From: Nymphaea colorata
Taxonomy: Eukaryota; Streptophyta; Magnoliopsida; Nymphaeales; Nymphaeaceae
Reading direction: 5' to 3'
Assembly (NCBI RefSeq): GCF_008831285.2
Contig: NC_045141.1
Coordinates: forward strand, 4,233,224 to 4,297,223
Length of the DNA stretch: 64,000 bases
In this document: positions 10,598 through 20,019 of the stretch, one piece after another
How the letters are laid out: each line of letters starts with the position of its first letter
Numbering within the stretch: the stretch's first letter is position 1
Position numbers and translations under genes: made by a program
Notes under the pieces: model-generated
Told to the model about the DNA's origin: nothing
The model's database searches: none
What the model saw: only the letters and a program-made list of their open reading frames with translations

Positions 10598-10700
10598 TCA
10601 TGACAATTCATACGTTGCTGGTGTAGGATGACTAATCACAAGTATAGCCGTGACCATGATTCGGATATCTTGGGCCTCCAACCCATCATGAGAGTGAGGA
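10598..10700 (-). pseudogene. Small secreted-peptide gene copy 2, truncated remnant
   Basis: The minus strand from 10686 starts ATGGGTTGGAGGCCCAAG in a CTCTCATG context, matching copies 4 and 5 (ATGGGTTACGCGCTGAAG). After a frameshift it continues IMVTAILVISHPTPATYE, the same signal peptide as copy 4 (LATAILVASHFTAATSE). It then meets a stop (TYELS*) and shows no clear C-terminal block. It is a broken relative in the same orientation as its neighbours. Confidence 0.6.
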
Positions 10701-10734
10701 AGTAAGGTAGGTTCAGCATACTCTGAGTAAGTAG

Positions 10735-10904
10735 GAGGAGTATTCATAAGAGAACTGGAACTCTTATCCAACCCCTTGTCTCTCATGATTATGAATAAAT
10801 CATCCTTAGGGTCCGTAAAGAGGAGTATTCATAAGAGAACTGGAACTCTTATCCAACCCCTTGTCTCTCATGATTATGAATAAATCATCCTTAGGGTCCG
10901 TAGA
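10735..10904. repeat. 85-bp perfect tandem duplication
   Basis: GAGGAGTATTCATAAGAGAA starts at 10735 and again at 10820. The two copies read the same for over 80 bases through AGGGTCCGTA. This is very recent, or an assembly duplication. On the minus strand both copies read ...DDLFIIMRDKGLDKSSSSLM, but I do not recognise that as a protein. Confidence 0.9.
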
Positions 10905-11624
10905 AAGATAATATACCCACAGTTGGCAGAACTCGGACCGAAAAGTCTTTTTGGAACAGGCAGATTTCTTTCCAATGAAACGTTTCCAGGAAATTTGTGC
11001 AATCAATATTTTTCCAAAGAAAATTATTAGTCATTAACCGGACATGGATGGTCCAACGGCTATCGATTTGTTCCTATTTAGATAGCAACTGAATTTATAT
11101 TCCATTGTGCTTGTCTGGTACTAAATCCAAGTTCCCATGTTCCACAAAAAGCACATTCATGAGGTGAAGTTGCAAATTGGCCCAATCTGGTCAGAGGATT
11201 TTGATTTCTCTGCACCATGATTACAACCTTGGCGATAATTTTGTCCCACATTTTGAATTCTCTGTGAACTTTCACTAGTGCTGTTGCAGTACTTCCGTTA
11301 AAAGCTAAAAAGTCTGAAGAACAACGAGTAGTCGCTGATCGTGTCCCTGATCACTCTTATCAAAATCAAACGAGAGCCTCTCTAAATTGTCGATACTTTG
11401 TCCTTTCAAAAAGAAGTGTTACGTGTTACAAACATGCTTGGTAGCAAGCAAACAAACATATATATTATTATGAAAAACTCTAATATTGAATACAACCATT
11501 GAATGCAATTCCAGTATAGAAATTAAAAAGAAACTTGGAACTATGTTTGGTGAACTCAATAGATGGGGGGATCAGGTGGGAAGTCAGTGGTTATGTCTGA
11601 AATTTTCATTGGGCATAGGTGAAC

Positions 11625-11867
11625 TCACACTGTAACCAACAACCCTCTTGTTGGAAAACCATGCATCTCCCCCATTGGAGCTGCCAAATCCATCTGCGAG
11701 TACTTCCTGTAGGAGTCTCCTCCTTCCATTTGCCTGCTCATAGTCTTCTTTGCCATTTTCCTACTGTAGGGGTAAGAGAGCAATTCCCTTATCGCTGCTG
11801 CTTCTCCTTCAGCAGAATGGCTTGCTATCAGTACCGCCATGGCTATCAGTATGTACATGTGAACCAT
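11625..11867 (-). CDS. Small secreted-peptide gene copy 3, open frame of 80 residues
   Basis: I chose the ATG at 11867 because CTCTCAAAATGG is the start context shared with copies 4 and 5; an upstream in-frame ATG at 11906 lacks that support. Residues 1-20 form a signal peptide (MVHMYILIAMAVLIASHSAE). The rest is a basic propeptide with SYPYSRKMAKKT, YRKYSQM and HGFPTRG, ending at 11625. One base over, the frame contains AWFSNKRVVGYSVSS and runs to RHNH before a stop at 11584. That places a W-x-S-x-K-R...Y block where copies 1, 4 and 5 have theirs. So either the tail was lost by a one-base shift or the family uses another frame. A TATATATA run at 11942-11950 sits about 75 bp upstream. It is probably secreted and possibly a signalling-peptide precursor; the family is not proven. 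Confidence 0.5.
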   Translation of the reverse strand: MVHMYILIAMAVLIASHSAEGEAAAIRELLSYPYSRKMAKKTMSRQMEGGDSYRKYSQMDLAAPMGEMHGFPTRGLLVTV

Positions 11868-11941
11868 TTTGAGAGAGGTTGATAGAGAATGAAAACGATC
11901 GATCATATGGTTCTACGATTAGGCTTGTTCCTTTGTAAATG

Positions 11942-11950
11942 TATATATAT
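11942..11950 (-). promoter_or_regulatory. TATA-like element of peptide copy 3
   Basis: The run TATATATAT lies about 75 bp upstream of the conserved start codon. Copies 1, 4 and 5 also have a short TATA-like word 48-60 bp upstream of their start codons, next to a shared TGACTATAC(A/C)GGACC-like segment. Confidence 0.4.
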
Positions 11951-12449
11951 GAAACAGGAAGGGTGGGATCAAAGTTCAAACTTCTTTATTTAGCAGAAAT
12001 CCTCCGGGTCAAGATTGACTGTTAGTAGATGTCAAGTAACGGCGTCCTATATGTGACAACTCTTTCCACGATCTCAGTTTGAATCATTTGTTATTATATT
12101 TCGTTAACTGTTTACTTTGAGATTTGATAATGTAGAAGATTGATTCTTTCGTCAATCCCTGTCCAAAAAATTTGGCAGAGCTGCAGGACACTAAGTGGGA
12201 GATTTTCTCTGCCTTTTTATAAAAATGTCATACTTTCTGAGAAGGCAGAACCATCTTTCTTGTGAATCTGAGGGTTCCTGCTAACTTCTTATAACTTTGG
12301 AAAATGTTGGGGAGCTATTTTCCATGCTTGGAGAAAGGATCGAGTCTGGAAATCATTAAAGATACAAACTATAAAAATAAAAACTATAAATAAAAGGACC
12401 GTGTGAATTATACATTAACCATTTTAGAAGATGTAGCTACTTTTTTTTT

Positions 12450-14060
12450 AATGAATTATGTTGGGATGAACGCACGAAAAGTATTGTGATACCAAAAAGA
12501 AGTTAAAAGATCGTGTATAAAAAGAAAAACAATGTAAAGTTGATGGCGATATTGAAACAGGAACGTAGTAAAAGTAGTGGGTACCAAAACAAGGAAAAAT
12601 TGTTCATGAAAAGAAAAAAAAATGTAAAGTTGACGGTGATATTGAAGCAGCCTATACGAAGCACTAGAGAAGACACCACCTTTTGGATGAACCCATTGAA
12701 CCATGCAAGCTGTTCTGAATACTTGACCACTTGGCTTTGCATGCACACGGAAACAACTAACAGCATGATCTCCAACGTTTATCTGTAATATCTCACGCAC
12801 TATGGAAATGTTGAAATCTATAGGATAAAAAAATAACGGAAATGAGATGTTTAAATTGGACTCATAACTAATGGTCATTGCTTTTAATAAGGTTTCGCCC
12901 ACCAAAAGATTGACAATGATAAGCTACTTAGACCCCAATTTGGACGTGTTAAATGGGTTATACTTCTTTCAATGATTTTAAATCTGTTAAGGTCTTGTTG
13001 GTCCAGAAATGGCAGCAGCAACATCTGTTTTCGAGACTGACTGGTGAGGATGCTACTAACCATGCAGCGACTTAAGCCGCGGAAGGGAACGAAACCAGAA
13101 TTGGGAAATTAACAAGACATTAATGTATTCCACTCGACATCATTTATTGTTGTTGTGGTTCCTTTTCAAGTGGTGGAAAGGAACCAGGTTGCCATGACCA
13201 GAAGCGTGATCGATGGTTGAATTCTTCGACATCAATGTCAAATGCCTTGCAGAATCAGTCCCTCTGGTAGACCCAACACACGTTTAGTCTTTCAACTTTT
13301 TGATTGAATGCTGGCTGACTGAATGGTCAACTTGATGTAGAAAATGGCCGGGATGAAATATGTAAAATGTTCAAGTGTTATGAATATATATATTAATATA
13401 TCCCTCACATTATATGACTTCCAAATTCATATGCCTCTTACAAGTGCTTCCTTCCTTTCCTTTTATTTTCTCAGTATACCCAGTATAATGTAGTTGATTA
13501 ATGCACAGATTAACTCATTAATCCCCGTTCGTTGGGTATTCCAACTTGAAACTTGTGCTTTGACTCATGAAACTAATTCACTAGAAACATTGAAGAATTC
13601 AACCACAAACGAGTGAAGAGAAACGTGACTTGGAAGAACCTCTAGCTCCTCACACTGATTAGCAATGAATAATTAAGCATACAATTATACATACGCGATT
13701 GTTGGAAAAAAAGGCAGTCCCTCATCGGAAAAAGGGATGAAAAATCACAAGTGAATGTTCCTCACAGATTGGATACAGGGTCTGGAGGGGGAAGGTACTC
13801 CTTCTTGGTGGACGACCATGGATCACCACCACACCACAGCACCTTTATCTCCAGTTTCCTGCCAGCGGGTTCCCCGGATTCCGATGTTGCTGCTGTAAAA
13901 TGGCTCGCTACAAGTATGGCTGTGGCCAACCATGGGTATATGATCTTCAGCGCGTAACCCATTTTGAGAGGGAGAGGGAGACCTTAAAAGGTTGGTCCTG
14001 TATAGTCATGTGTATGCATACGCATATATGGATACAAAATAATGGGTAGGAGTCAAACGG
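12450..14060. repeat. Segmental tandem duplication, unit A
   Basis: This unit runs from GGGATGAACGCACGAAAAGT through the peptide copy 4 gene to GGCAATCTGCACTCTTTT. The second unit (14490-15960) repeats the same order: GGGATGAACTGTTGAAAAGT, AATGTAAAGTTGATGGCGA, AAGACATCACTTTTTGGATGA, the AGCTCCTCACACTGATTA block, the peptide gene, and GGCAATCTGCACTCTTT. Within unit A an internal duplication repeats AATGTAAAGTTGA..GGTGATATTGAA (12533 and 12620). Sequence between the shared blocks has diverged and gained or lost DNA. Confidence 0.75.
13762..13962 (-). CDS. Small secreted-peptide gene copy 4, open frame of 66 residues
   Basis: It starts at 13962 in the conserved CTCTCAAAATGGGTTAC context. Residues 1-25 are a signal peptide (MGYALKIIYPWLATAILVAS). 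A short propeptide with GRKLEIKV follows. The C-terminus reads DPWSSTKKEYLPPPDPVSNL and is in frame with the signal peptide. Compared with copy 5 it lacks about 65 bp in the middle and some 30 bp near the end. The K-K-x-Y...P...N tail recalls sulfated-tyrosine peptide hormones such as the RGF/GLV or PSY families, but the aspartate before the tyrosine is a glutamate here and the spacing differs. This is the only copy in which signal peptide and conserved tail share one frame. Real function is uncertain. Confidence 0.5.
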   Translation of the reverse strand: MGYALKIIYPWLATAILVASHFTAATSESGEPAGRKLEIKVLWCGGDPWSSTKKEYLPPPDPVSNL

Positions 14061-14489
14061 CAATCTGCACTCTTTTAAAACCACCTTTTAAATTCATGTT
14101 AAAAAAAGGTTCAAAAAAATGTAAACTTTTTAATGTATTTATAAATACTAATTTAAAATAAATGATGTTTTAGTTCAAGTCATTTTTATATAAGATTGAT
14201 TGTTATACTATCAAAATCTTGATGTTATAAGAACCTTTCATTTTTTATTAAAAAAATAATATTAAAGTAAGAGAGCAACTAACTTAATATATACTTCTCA
14301 TCAACTCACTCTTACAGTCATATTTATAAGACTCCTATGATCATATTTATAAGGTTAAATTGTAAAAAATAATTTAATAATCAATTATAATAAATCTAAA
14401 TTTTGTCTTTTTACCCAAATGGTCAAGTGGAAGGAGTATGGTTAGCTAAGCAAATAAAAGGACTGCATGATTTTTATGTTAGGCAGAAA

Positions 14490-15960
14490 TTTAATCTACC
14501 TTTTTATTATGCTGGGATGAACTGTTGAAAAGTTTTGGTACCCAACAAGGAGTAAAAAATCATTTATAAAAAGAAAAGTAATGTAAAGTTGATGGCGACA
14601 TTGAAACAGCCCCATAAAAAAACATTAAAGAAGACATCACTTTTTGGATGAGACCATTGAATGATGAAAGCTATTTTGGTTTCTCGAACGCTTGACTTTG
14701 CACACCACATCTCCAATGTTGGTCTGGTCAAGGGTTAGTCTACCTGTCAAGCTCAGGGTGGCAGACTGAGAGAAGTAGAGCCACAAAGTTTAAGTTTTGG
14801 TTCAAGATGACTGTTGTAGAGTCGGAAAGTTTTGGTTAAGACATTAACATCTTAAATTTTAAGAGAAACAAAATATTGAGGTATCCATGTATAAATAAAA
14901 CATTTATTGCGGGTTGGTGGGGCAATTTCTCCACACCAGCTCATTTGTGACTCTTTTATTTTTTTGAAAATTAAATTTTGGTGTTTAATATTTATAAAAA
15001 TGTTCTCTAAAAGACTCAAGAATTACATAGCAGCCTCTTAAAAGCAAAAGAACCATGAAGCTGCACTTTGTCATCAAAAATTTCTAAAATACTCTCAACC
15101 CAACCTCTAGAGGTGTATATAACTGTTGTGTCATGTGTGTGCTCAGCTCGATCTGATCTCAAGCATCACCATTGCACACCATGTGATTCTCTATAAGCTG
15201 CTGATCCGAGACCTCCAAATCTGTTAGCTTTCAAATAGGTTGATAGGTAGGTGTAAACCCCCAGAACAAGATTCACAGGTTTGAATAATTGCCCTTTGTG
15301 GGGCATTCCAATAACTTGACGTGCTTTCTTCGATCACAAAACTAATTAATCTTCTTGAATCATTGGAGAATTTCACCCACAAAGGGGTGACGACAAACAT
15401 GATTTGGAAAAGCCTCCAGCTCCTCACACTGATTATAAATGAATAATTAAGCATCTTCTGAACTATATACTAATGCACGCACAATTTTTAAAAGAAGGGC
15501 AGTCCCTCGTCGGAAAAAGGATGAAAATCACAAGTGAACACCGGGGAATGGAGGTGCCGGAGGTCTCATGCTTGTGTGGATTGGATGCAGGCTTCGGAGG
15601 AAGAGGGTAGTCCCTCTTGGTGGACAACCATGGATCATGCCCCACCGCAGCTGCGTTTCCTTCTGTGGGTACTTCTGGGACAGTACTCCTTCACTTTGTT
15701 GCCTGGCAATGATAACCTTCATTCCTAGTTCCCTGCTGCTGCCATGGTAGGGTTGGTGGGCAGTTTCCCCTGATTCCGTTGTTGCTGCTGTAAATGGCTC
15801 GCTACAAGTATGGCTGTGGCCATCCACAGGTATATGTCTTCAGCGCGTAACCCATTGTGAGAAGGAGAGGGAGGCTTAAAGGTTGTCCTGTATAGTCATG
15901 TGTACGCACATATAGTACAAAATGAAGGCGGAGTCAAAAGTTACGGCAATCTGCACTCTT
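14490..15960. repeat. Segmental tandem duplication, unit B
   Basis: Second unit of the duplication described at 12450-14060, carrying peptide copy 5 in the same orientation. The match is clearest from AGCTCCTCACACTGATTA (15418) through the peptide gene and its upstream side (CCTGTATAGTCATGTGTA). Confidence 0.75.
15528..15855 (-). pseudogene. Small secreted-peptide gene copy 5, frameshifted
   Basis: It starts at 15855 as ATGGGTTACGCGCTGAAG, the same as copy 4, but a lost base puts the signal peptide out of frame at once. A second lost T (CATTTTACAG has become CATTTACAG) shifts it again. The propeptide then matches copy 1 closely: TAHQPYHGSSRELGMKVII against EAHDPYHGSSRKVGTKVVI. The conserved tail is in yet another frame: GHDPWLSTKRDYPLPPKPAS, then NPHKH. 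Here the tyrosine has the preceding aspartate expected of a sulfation site. It is the fullest copy in length but carries at least two or three frameshifts. Confidence 0.6.
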
Positions 15961-16550
15961 TAATTTGGAATGTAGAAGATGACACCGTCGAGAGGAAGTT
16001 TATCATATTTTCCAAATCATACATCACAAAGCCTCTCCTCAGACAGAGTAGGCCAGCGCACAAGCCTTGCTCGGTTATACAGGCAGAGATAAGCAATAGC
16101 CTGCAATGACCAGGACCGCTCATGTTTATGTTCATAATTTTCTCATTTACTTGTTGGTGTGACTTAAAATTTGAACATTTATAACTGTTACTCTTTACCT
16201 GAATTGCTGACTCAACCTAGGAACCGGTCTCTCCATCATACAGGTCAATCATGCATATAGGTCGTTGCTTAGTGGTATGAGCTCGAGTTCTGCTTGTTTA
16301 TTAAATAGTCGGCTCGAACTCGATTGGGTAGCTTGAGTTGCTTGGTTTGTTGTTCTCCTACTCAAAAGTAGAGCTAACTACTGCTCCACATCAATTTGAA
16401 GATTTCTTTTACTCTTATAGCATTGGTCTAAGGAAAGTCTTCAGTTTCTTATCTCTATTGCATATATTTGTGCGTTGCATCCAAACTTTTAGATACCAAG
16501 GATTGCTCTTTCCTTGCACTGTCGTGATAGTTGTTCCTCTAGAATCTGTT

Positions 16551-16745
16551 GTTGCAAGTTTGAATGCTCTCCTTTAATAACCATAGCTGTGAGACGTTGC
16601 AACATTTGAATGATTGCCTTTAATATCACCATAGCTGCTTCCTTTTGAATTTGACGTTGCAGATCTGGATAAGTTCCTTTAATATCGCGGGAGCTGATTG
16701 TGCTTGAATTTGGCGTTGCACCTTCTGATTAGTCTCTTTAATAGA
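16551..16745. repeat. Degenerate tandem repeat, about 60-bp period
   Basis: GTTGCA begins at 16551, 16596, 16656 and 16715. Each is followed by TTTGAATG/TCTGGAT-like words, a CTTTAATA motif and (in three units) AGCTG. Spacings are 45, 60 and 59. The units are well diverged. I see no coding meaning. Confidence 0.65.
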
Positions 16746-17057
16746 AACAACCAAGAATAAGCAAGTGAGTACCAAGCTGTCACAACCACTATTTTTTGGC
16801 TTGCAAAGAAGTTAAGATGGAGTGCCTAAGCAAGAAGGGAGCCTTTGAAGTACGTTGAAATTTTCTCCTGTTCATTTGCAATCAATCAAGCTGGTAGATA
16901 AGATAAACAAGACTGTTCATTGATTTTGCCTTATCTAAGGAACTAAAGGAAGAAAATTTGGTGGCCTTAATAAATATGCCAGTTTTGTACAACCGAATTT
17001 TTGGTCAGGAAAGTGATACCATCAAAGAAAAGTCGAAGAAGGAGAGGAAGTAGCAAC

Positions 17058-17241
17058 ATGGTGGACACCACACAAGCGGAAGAAGTCCCTTTCGAATACC
17101 AAATCCCGGCCAGTCCAGCCGGAATCTTCCCTGGTCTTTGCCGAGCAACTCATAGCAGTGGGTGGGGCAATCACCGGTAAAAGCACACGCCTGTAGAGGC
17201 CGAGCAACTCGTGAAGGACAATCACAGTAGTAGGTGCTCAC
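17058..17241. other. GC-richer island with short open frames, unidentified
   Basis: This 200-bp stretch is noticeably less AT-rich than its surroundings and is open in more than one frame (minus strand 17005-17241 and 17022-17225; plus strand from ATG 17058 for 40 codons). I recognise no domain. It could be a fragment of a transposed gene or a chance GC island. Confidence 0.25.
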
Positions 17242-17769
17242 CTCACAAGTTCAGCCACTCTTTTGTGGAGGAAGCGTGTCCCATATAGTATACGGTTTTC
17301 AGATTATTTTATTGAGTGTCACAAATTGGCTTCTAGCTTATTGTTATATGGAGATGAGTATCTGTTTTATGATTTAATCACTGTTATTTATCAATTTTAA
17401 AATTACAATCTTCCTCGTGGACTGGCGTCATGTTCTTAACTTTCTCTGCTTTTGATATATTTTAGCAGTTGTTGAGGTAGCAGTCAAACCTTAAAATTCC
17501 TCCTAATAATTAACCTTTTTTCACCCCATAACGTTGAAATTTTCTTTTTTCACCACATTTTAGTTTTGCCAGACATTGAATCTATATTCACTTATAATGT
17601 CTTATCCCTGGTACTTGACAGCAACCATAGATATTCCAAAACGATGACCTTTTTGATATCAGCCACCTTAATTATGGCTCCAATTGCGCTACAGTTACTT
17701 CCTCTTGAGACAATTCTGTTAATGTTTTACTCGCATTGGGACACCAAAGAATTTAACCATCTTATAAAA

Positions 17770-18648
17770 GATTTCCAACCATCACCATCAATGATTGTGC
17801 TAGAATCCTGCATTCTCCGATGACATCAATGCTGTACAAGTAGTTCAATGTGACACATGCTACCAAGAATAGAAATGTTCTAAGCTTGTGGTGCCCAATA
17901 TTATTATAATCTCTTGAATGCCTCTTGGTCTTCAAATGTGAGTAGTGGAGGATTAAATCCTTGGGCCTCTACTAAATACCCACCAGAATTGCATTGAGTC
18001 ACTAAACGTCAAGCATTCCAATTCTATCAGCTACTCCACGAGTCAATTCTTTGGTAATTTTTACCAATATTTAATTGACCTTATTCCGAGCCTATTTTGA
18101 TATGACATCTTTTGACACTTTTCTTCCAACTTTGAATTAAAAAAGATATAATCAAACACTTTGAGTTTAGGCTGGAAGCAAAACATATATTGACTGAAGT
18201 GGTGTAGTTTCAAATGAATTGCAAAATTACAAGGCAGTGAGAAGAAGAACTGTTAAAGATATACTAGAGATTGTTATGGTGACAATTTCTTTACCACATT
18301 CAAAGTTTACCTACAACAATTATATTACTAAAGTTCATTTTGTAGGCAGTATGAATTTCTAAACTCTATAAACTATTTTTCCAAGTTGTCAACAATGTTT
18401 TCGATAAACTGTCGAATCTATGTGGATCAAATAGTTATCTTTAGTGATTTCTCATGATTGATGTTTTTTTTTCTTTCCTTTCCTTTTTTTTTGTGCAGTT
18501 GGTTTTAGTAGTTCATAATCTCCTGTTTCTCAAACTATCTGGATCATTGACTCAAACAATAGATGAAACAGAAAGTTGGACCTTGATGGTGACAGCTATT
18601 TCGTTTGGACAACTTTCAAAATATCGCAACTTAATTTAGACTATGTGC
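17770..18648 (-). repeat. Dispersed repeat, deletion-rich copy
   Basis: This is a copy of the sequence at 18935-20010, in the same order and orientation, from GTGCTAGAATCC to ATCGCAACTTAAT. It is only about 880 bp against about 1075 bp. Most differences are losses of one to a few bases, often inside short runs: CATTGCTAC has become CATGCTAC, CAATTCTATCAAGCTTACTCTCC has become CAATTCTATCAGCTACTCC, and GGATAATAATCAACAC has become AGATATAATCAAACAC. Orientation is given relative to the unit at 34.2-37.1 kb. Confidence 0.85.
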
Positions 18649-18934
18649 TTTATATTGGTTCTGCCCAGAATACACCACTTTTTTGTAATTAAAAAACGTC
18701 ATGTTTTGCCATAAAAAAACAGAATTGCCACTGGATCCAAATATTAGATTGGCAGTGGATTCGAACAGAATCTGGTTGACTTCTCTATCTGGTTTTTTTT
18801 TTTTTGTAAAATTGATGCCAGACTACTTAAACTATCATATACTGGCCTCTTGCTCACGCAACTATGATATTGGAGCCCATAAAGTCATTTGGTGGGTGTT
18901 ATAACTTGATTAGAACAGCCATAAAAATGATTTT

Positions 18935-20010
18935 TCACCATTTCACCAAATCAATGGAATTGTGCTAGAATCCACTGCATTCTGCCAGCATGACATCAAA
19001 TGCTGGTTACAAGTAGTTCAATGTGACACATTGCTACACAAAGAACATGAGAAATTGATTCTAAGCTTGTGGTGCCCAAATAAATTAGTTAATAAATCTC
19101 TTGAATGCCTTTCTTGGTCTTCAAATGTGAGTAGTTGGAGGATTAATTCCTTGGGGCCTCTACTAAATACCCACCAGAATATGCATTTGAGTCACTAAAC
19201 GTCAAGCATTTCCAATTCTATCAAGCTTACTCTCCACGAGTCATTCTTTGGTAATTTTGTACCATATATTTAAATTTGAACCTTATTCCTGAGCCTATCT
19301 TTTGATCATGACATCTTTTGACACTTTTCTTCCAACTTTTGAATATTAAAAAGGATAATAATCAACACTTTAATTGGCTGTTAAAGGCGTTTAGGCTGGA
19401 AGCAAACATATATATTGAGCCTATGACGAAGTGAAGTGTAAGTTTCAAAATGAATTGGCAAAATTACAAAAGGACAAAAAGTGAAGAAGAAGAACTAGTT
19501 AAAATGATAAGTACTAAAGAAGAATGTGAAATTTATGGTGGACAAAATTTTACTTTTACCAACAAATTTCTAAAGTTTAACCATACAACAATTAATATGG
19601 ATTCAATATCTAAAGGGTAGCAGCTTGATAGTGAAGGCAGTATGGAATTTCTAATCTATGAACTTCCGTTATCATTCCAAGCTTGTGCAACAATCGCTTG
19701 GTCGATAAAGCTGTGGGCGTATGGATCTATGTGGATCTTGATAATAGTTTAGTCTTGTAGTTGATTTTCTCTTTATGGTATTGATGTTTTTTCTTTCTTT
19801 CTTTCTTTCCTTTTTTTTGTGCAGGTTGGTATTTCCCTAGTCCCAGTTCCATAATTACTCTGAGATTACTGTTTTCATCAAACTTTTATCTGGATCAATT
19901 TGACTCAAACCAATGATTAGCATTTGAACCAGAGGATGATTTGCCTTTGTTATGGTGATCAGCTTTCTTTTTGTCTATGTTGATCCACTGTCATAAATAT
20001 CGCAACTTAA
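18935..20010 (-). repeat. Dispersed repeat, fuller copy
   Basis: It starts near TTTGGTGGGTGTTATAACTTG and contains GAATCCACTGCATTCTGCCAG, TACAAGTAGTTCAATGTGAC, GGCCTCTACTAAATACCCACC, ATGACATCTTTTGACACTTTTC and ACCATACAACAATTAATATGG. The first two-thirds match units at 34.2-37.1, 42.7-43.5 and 59.4-62.3 kb. The last third (19600-20010) is shared only with 17770-18648. The family is non-coding as far as I can see and I cannot assign it to a class. The open frame at 18962-19198 lies within it and is not convincing. Confidence 0.8.
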
Positions 20011-20019
20011 TTGAAAAAG

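Noticed and set aside
18962-19198. Open frame sharing CLSWSSNVSSW with 61667-61882
   Set aside because: Both lie in units of the dispersed repeat, and other units have stops in this frame. The similarity is at DNA level.
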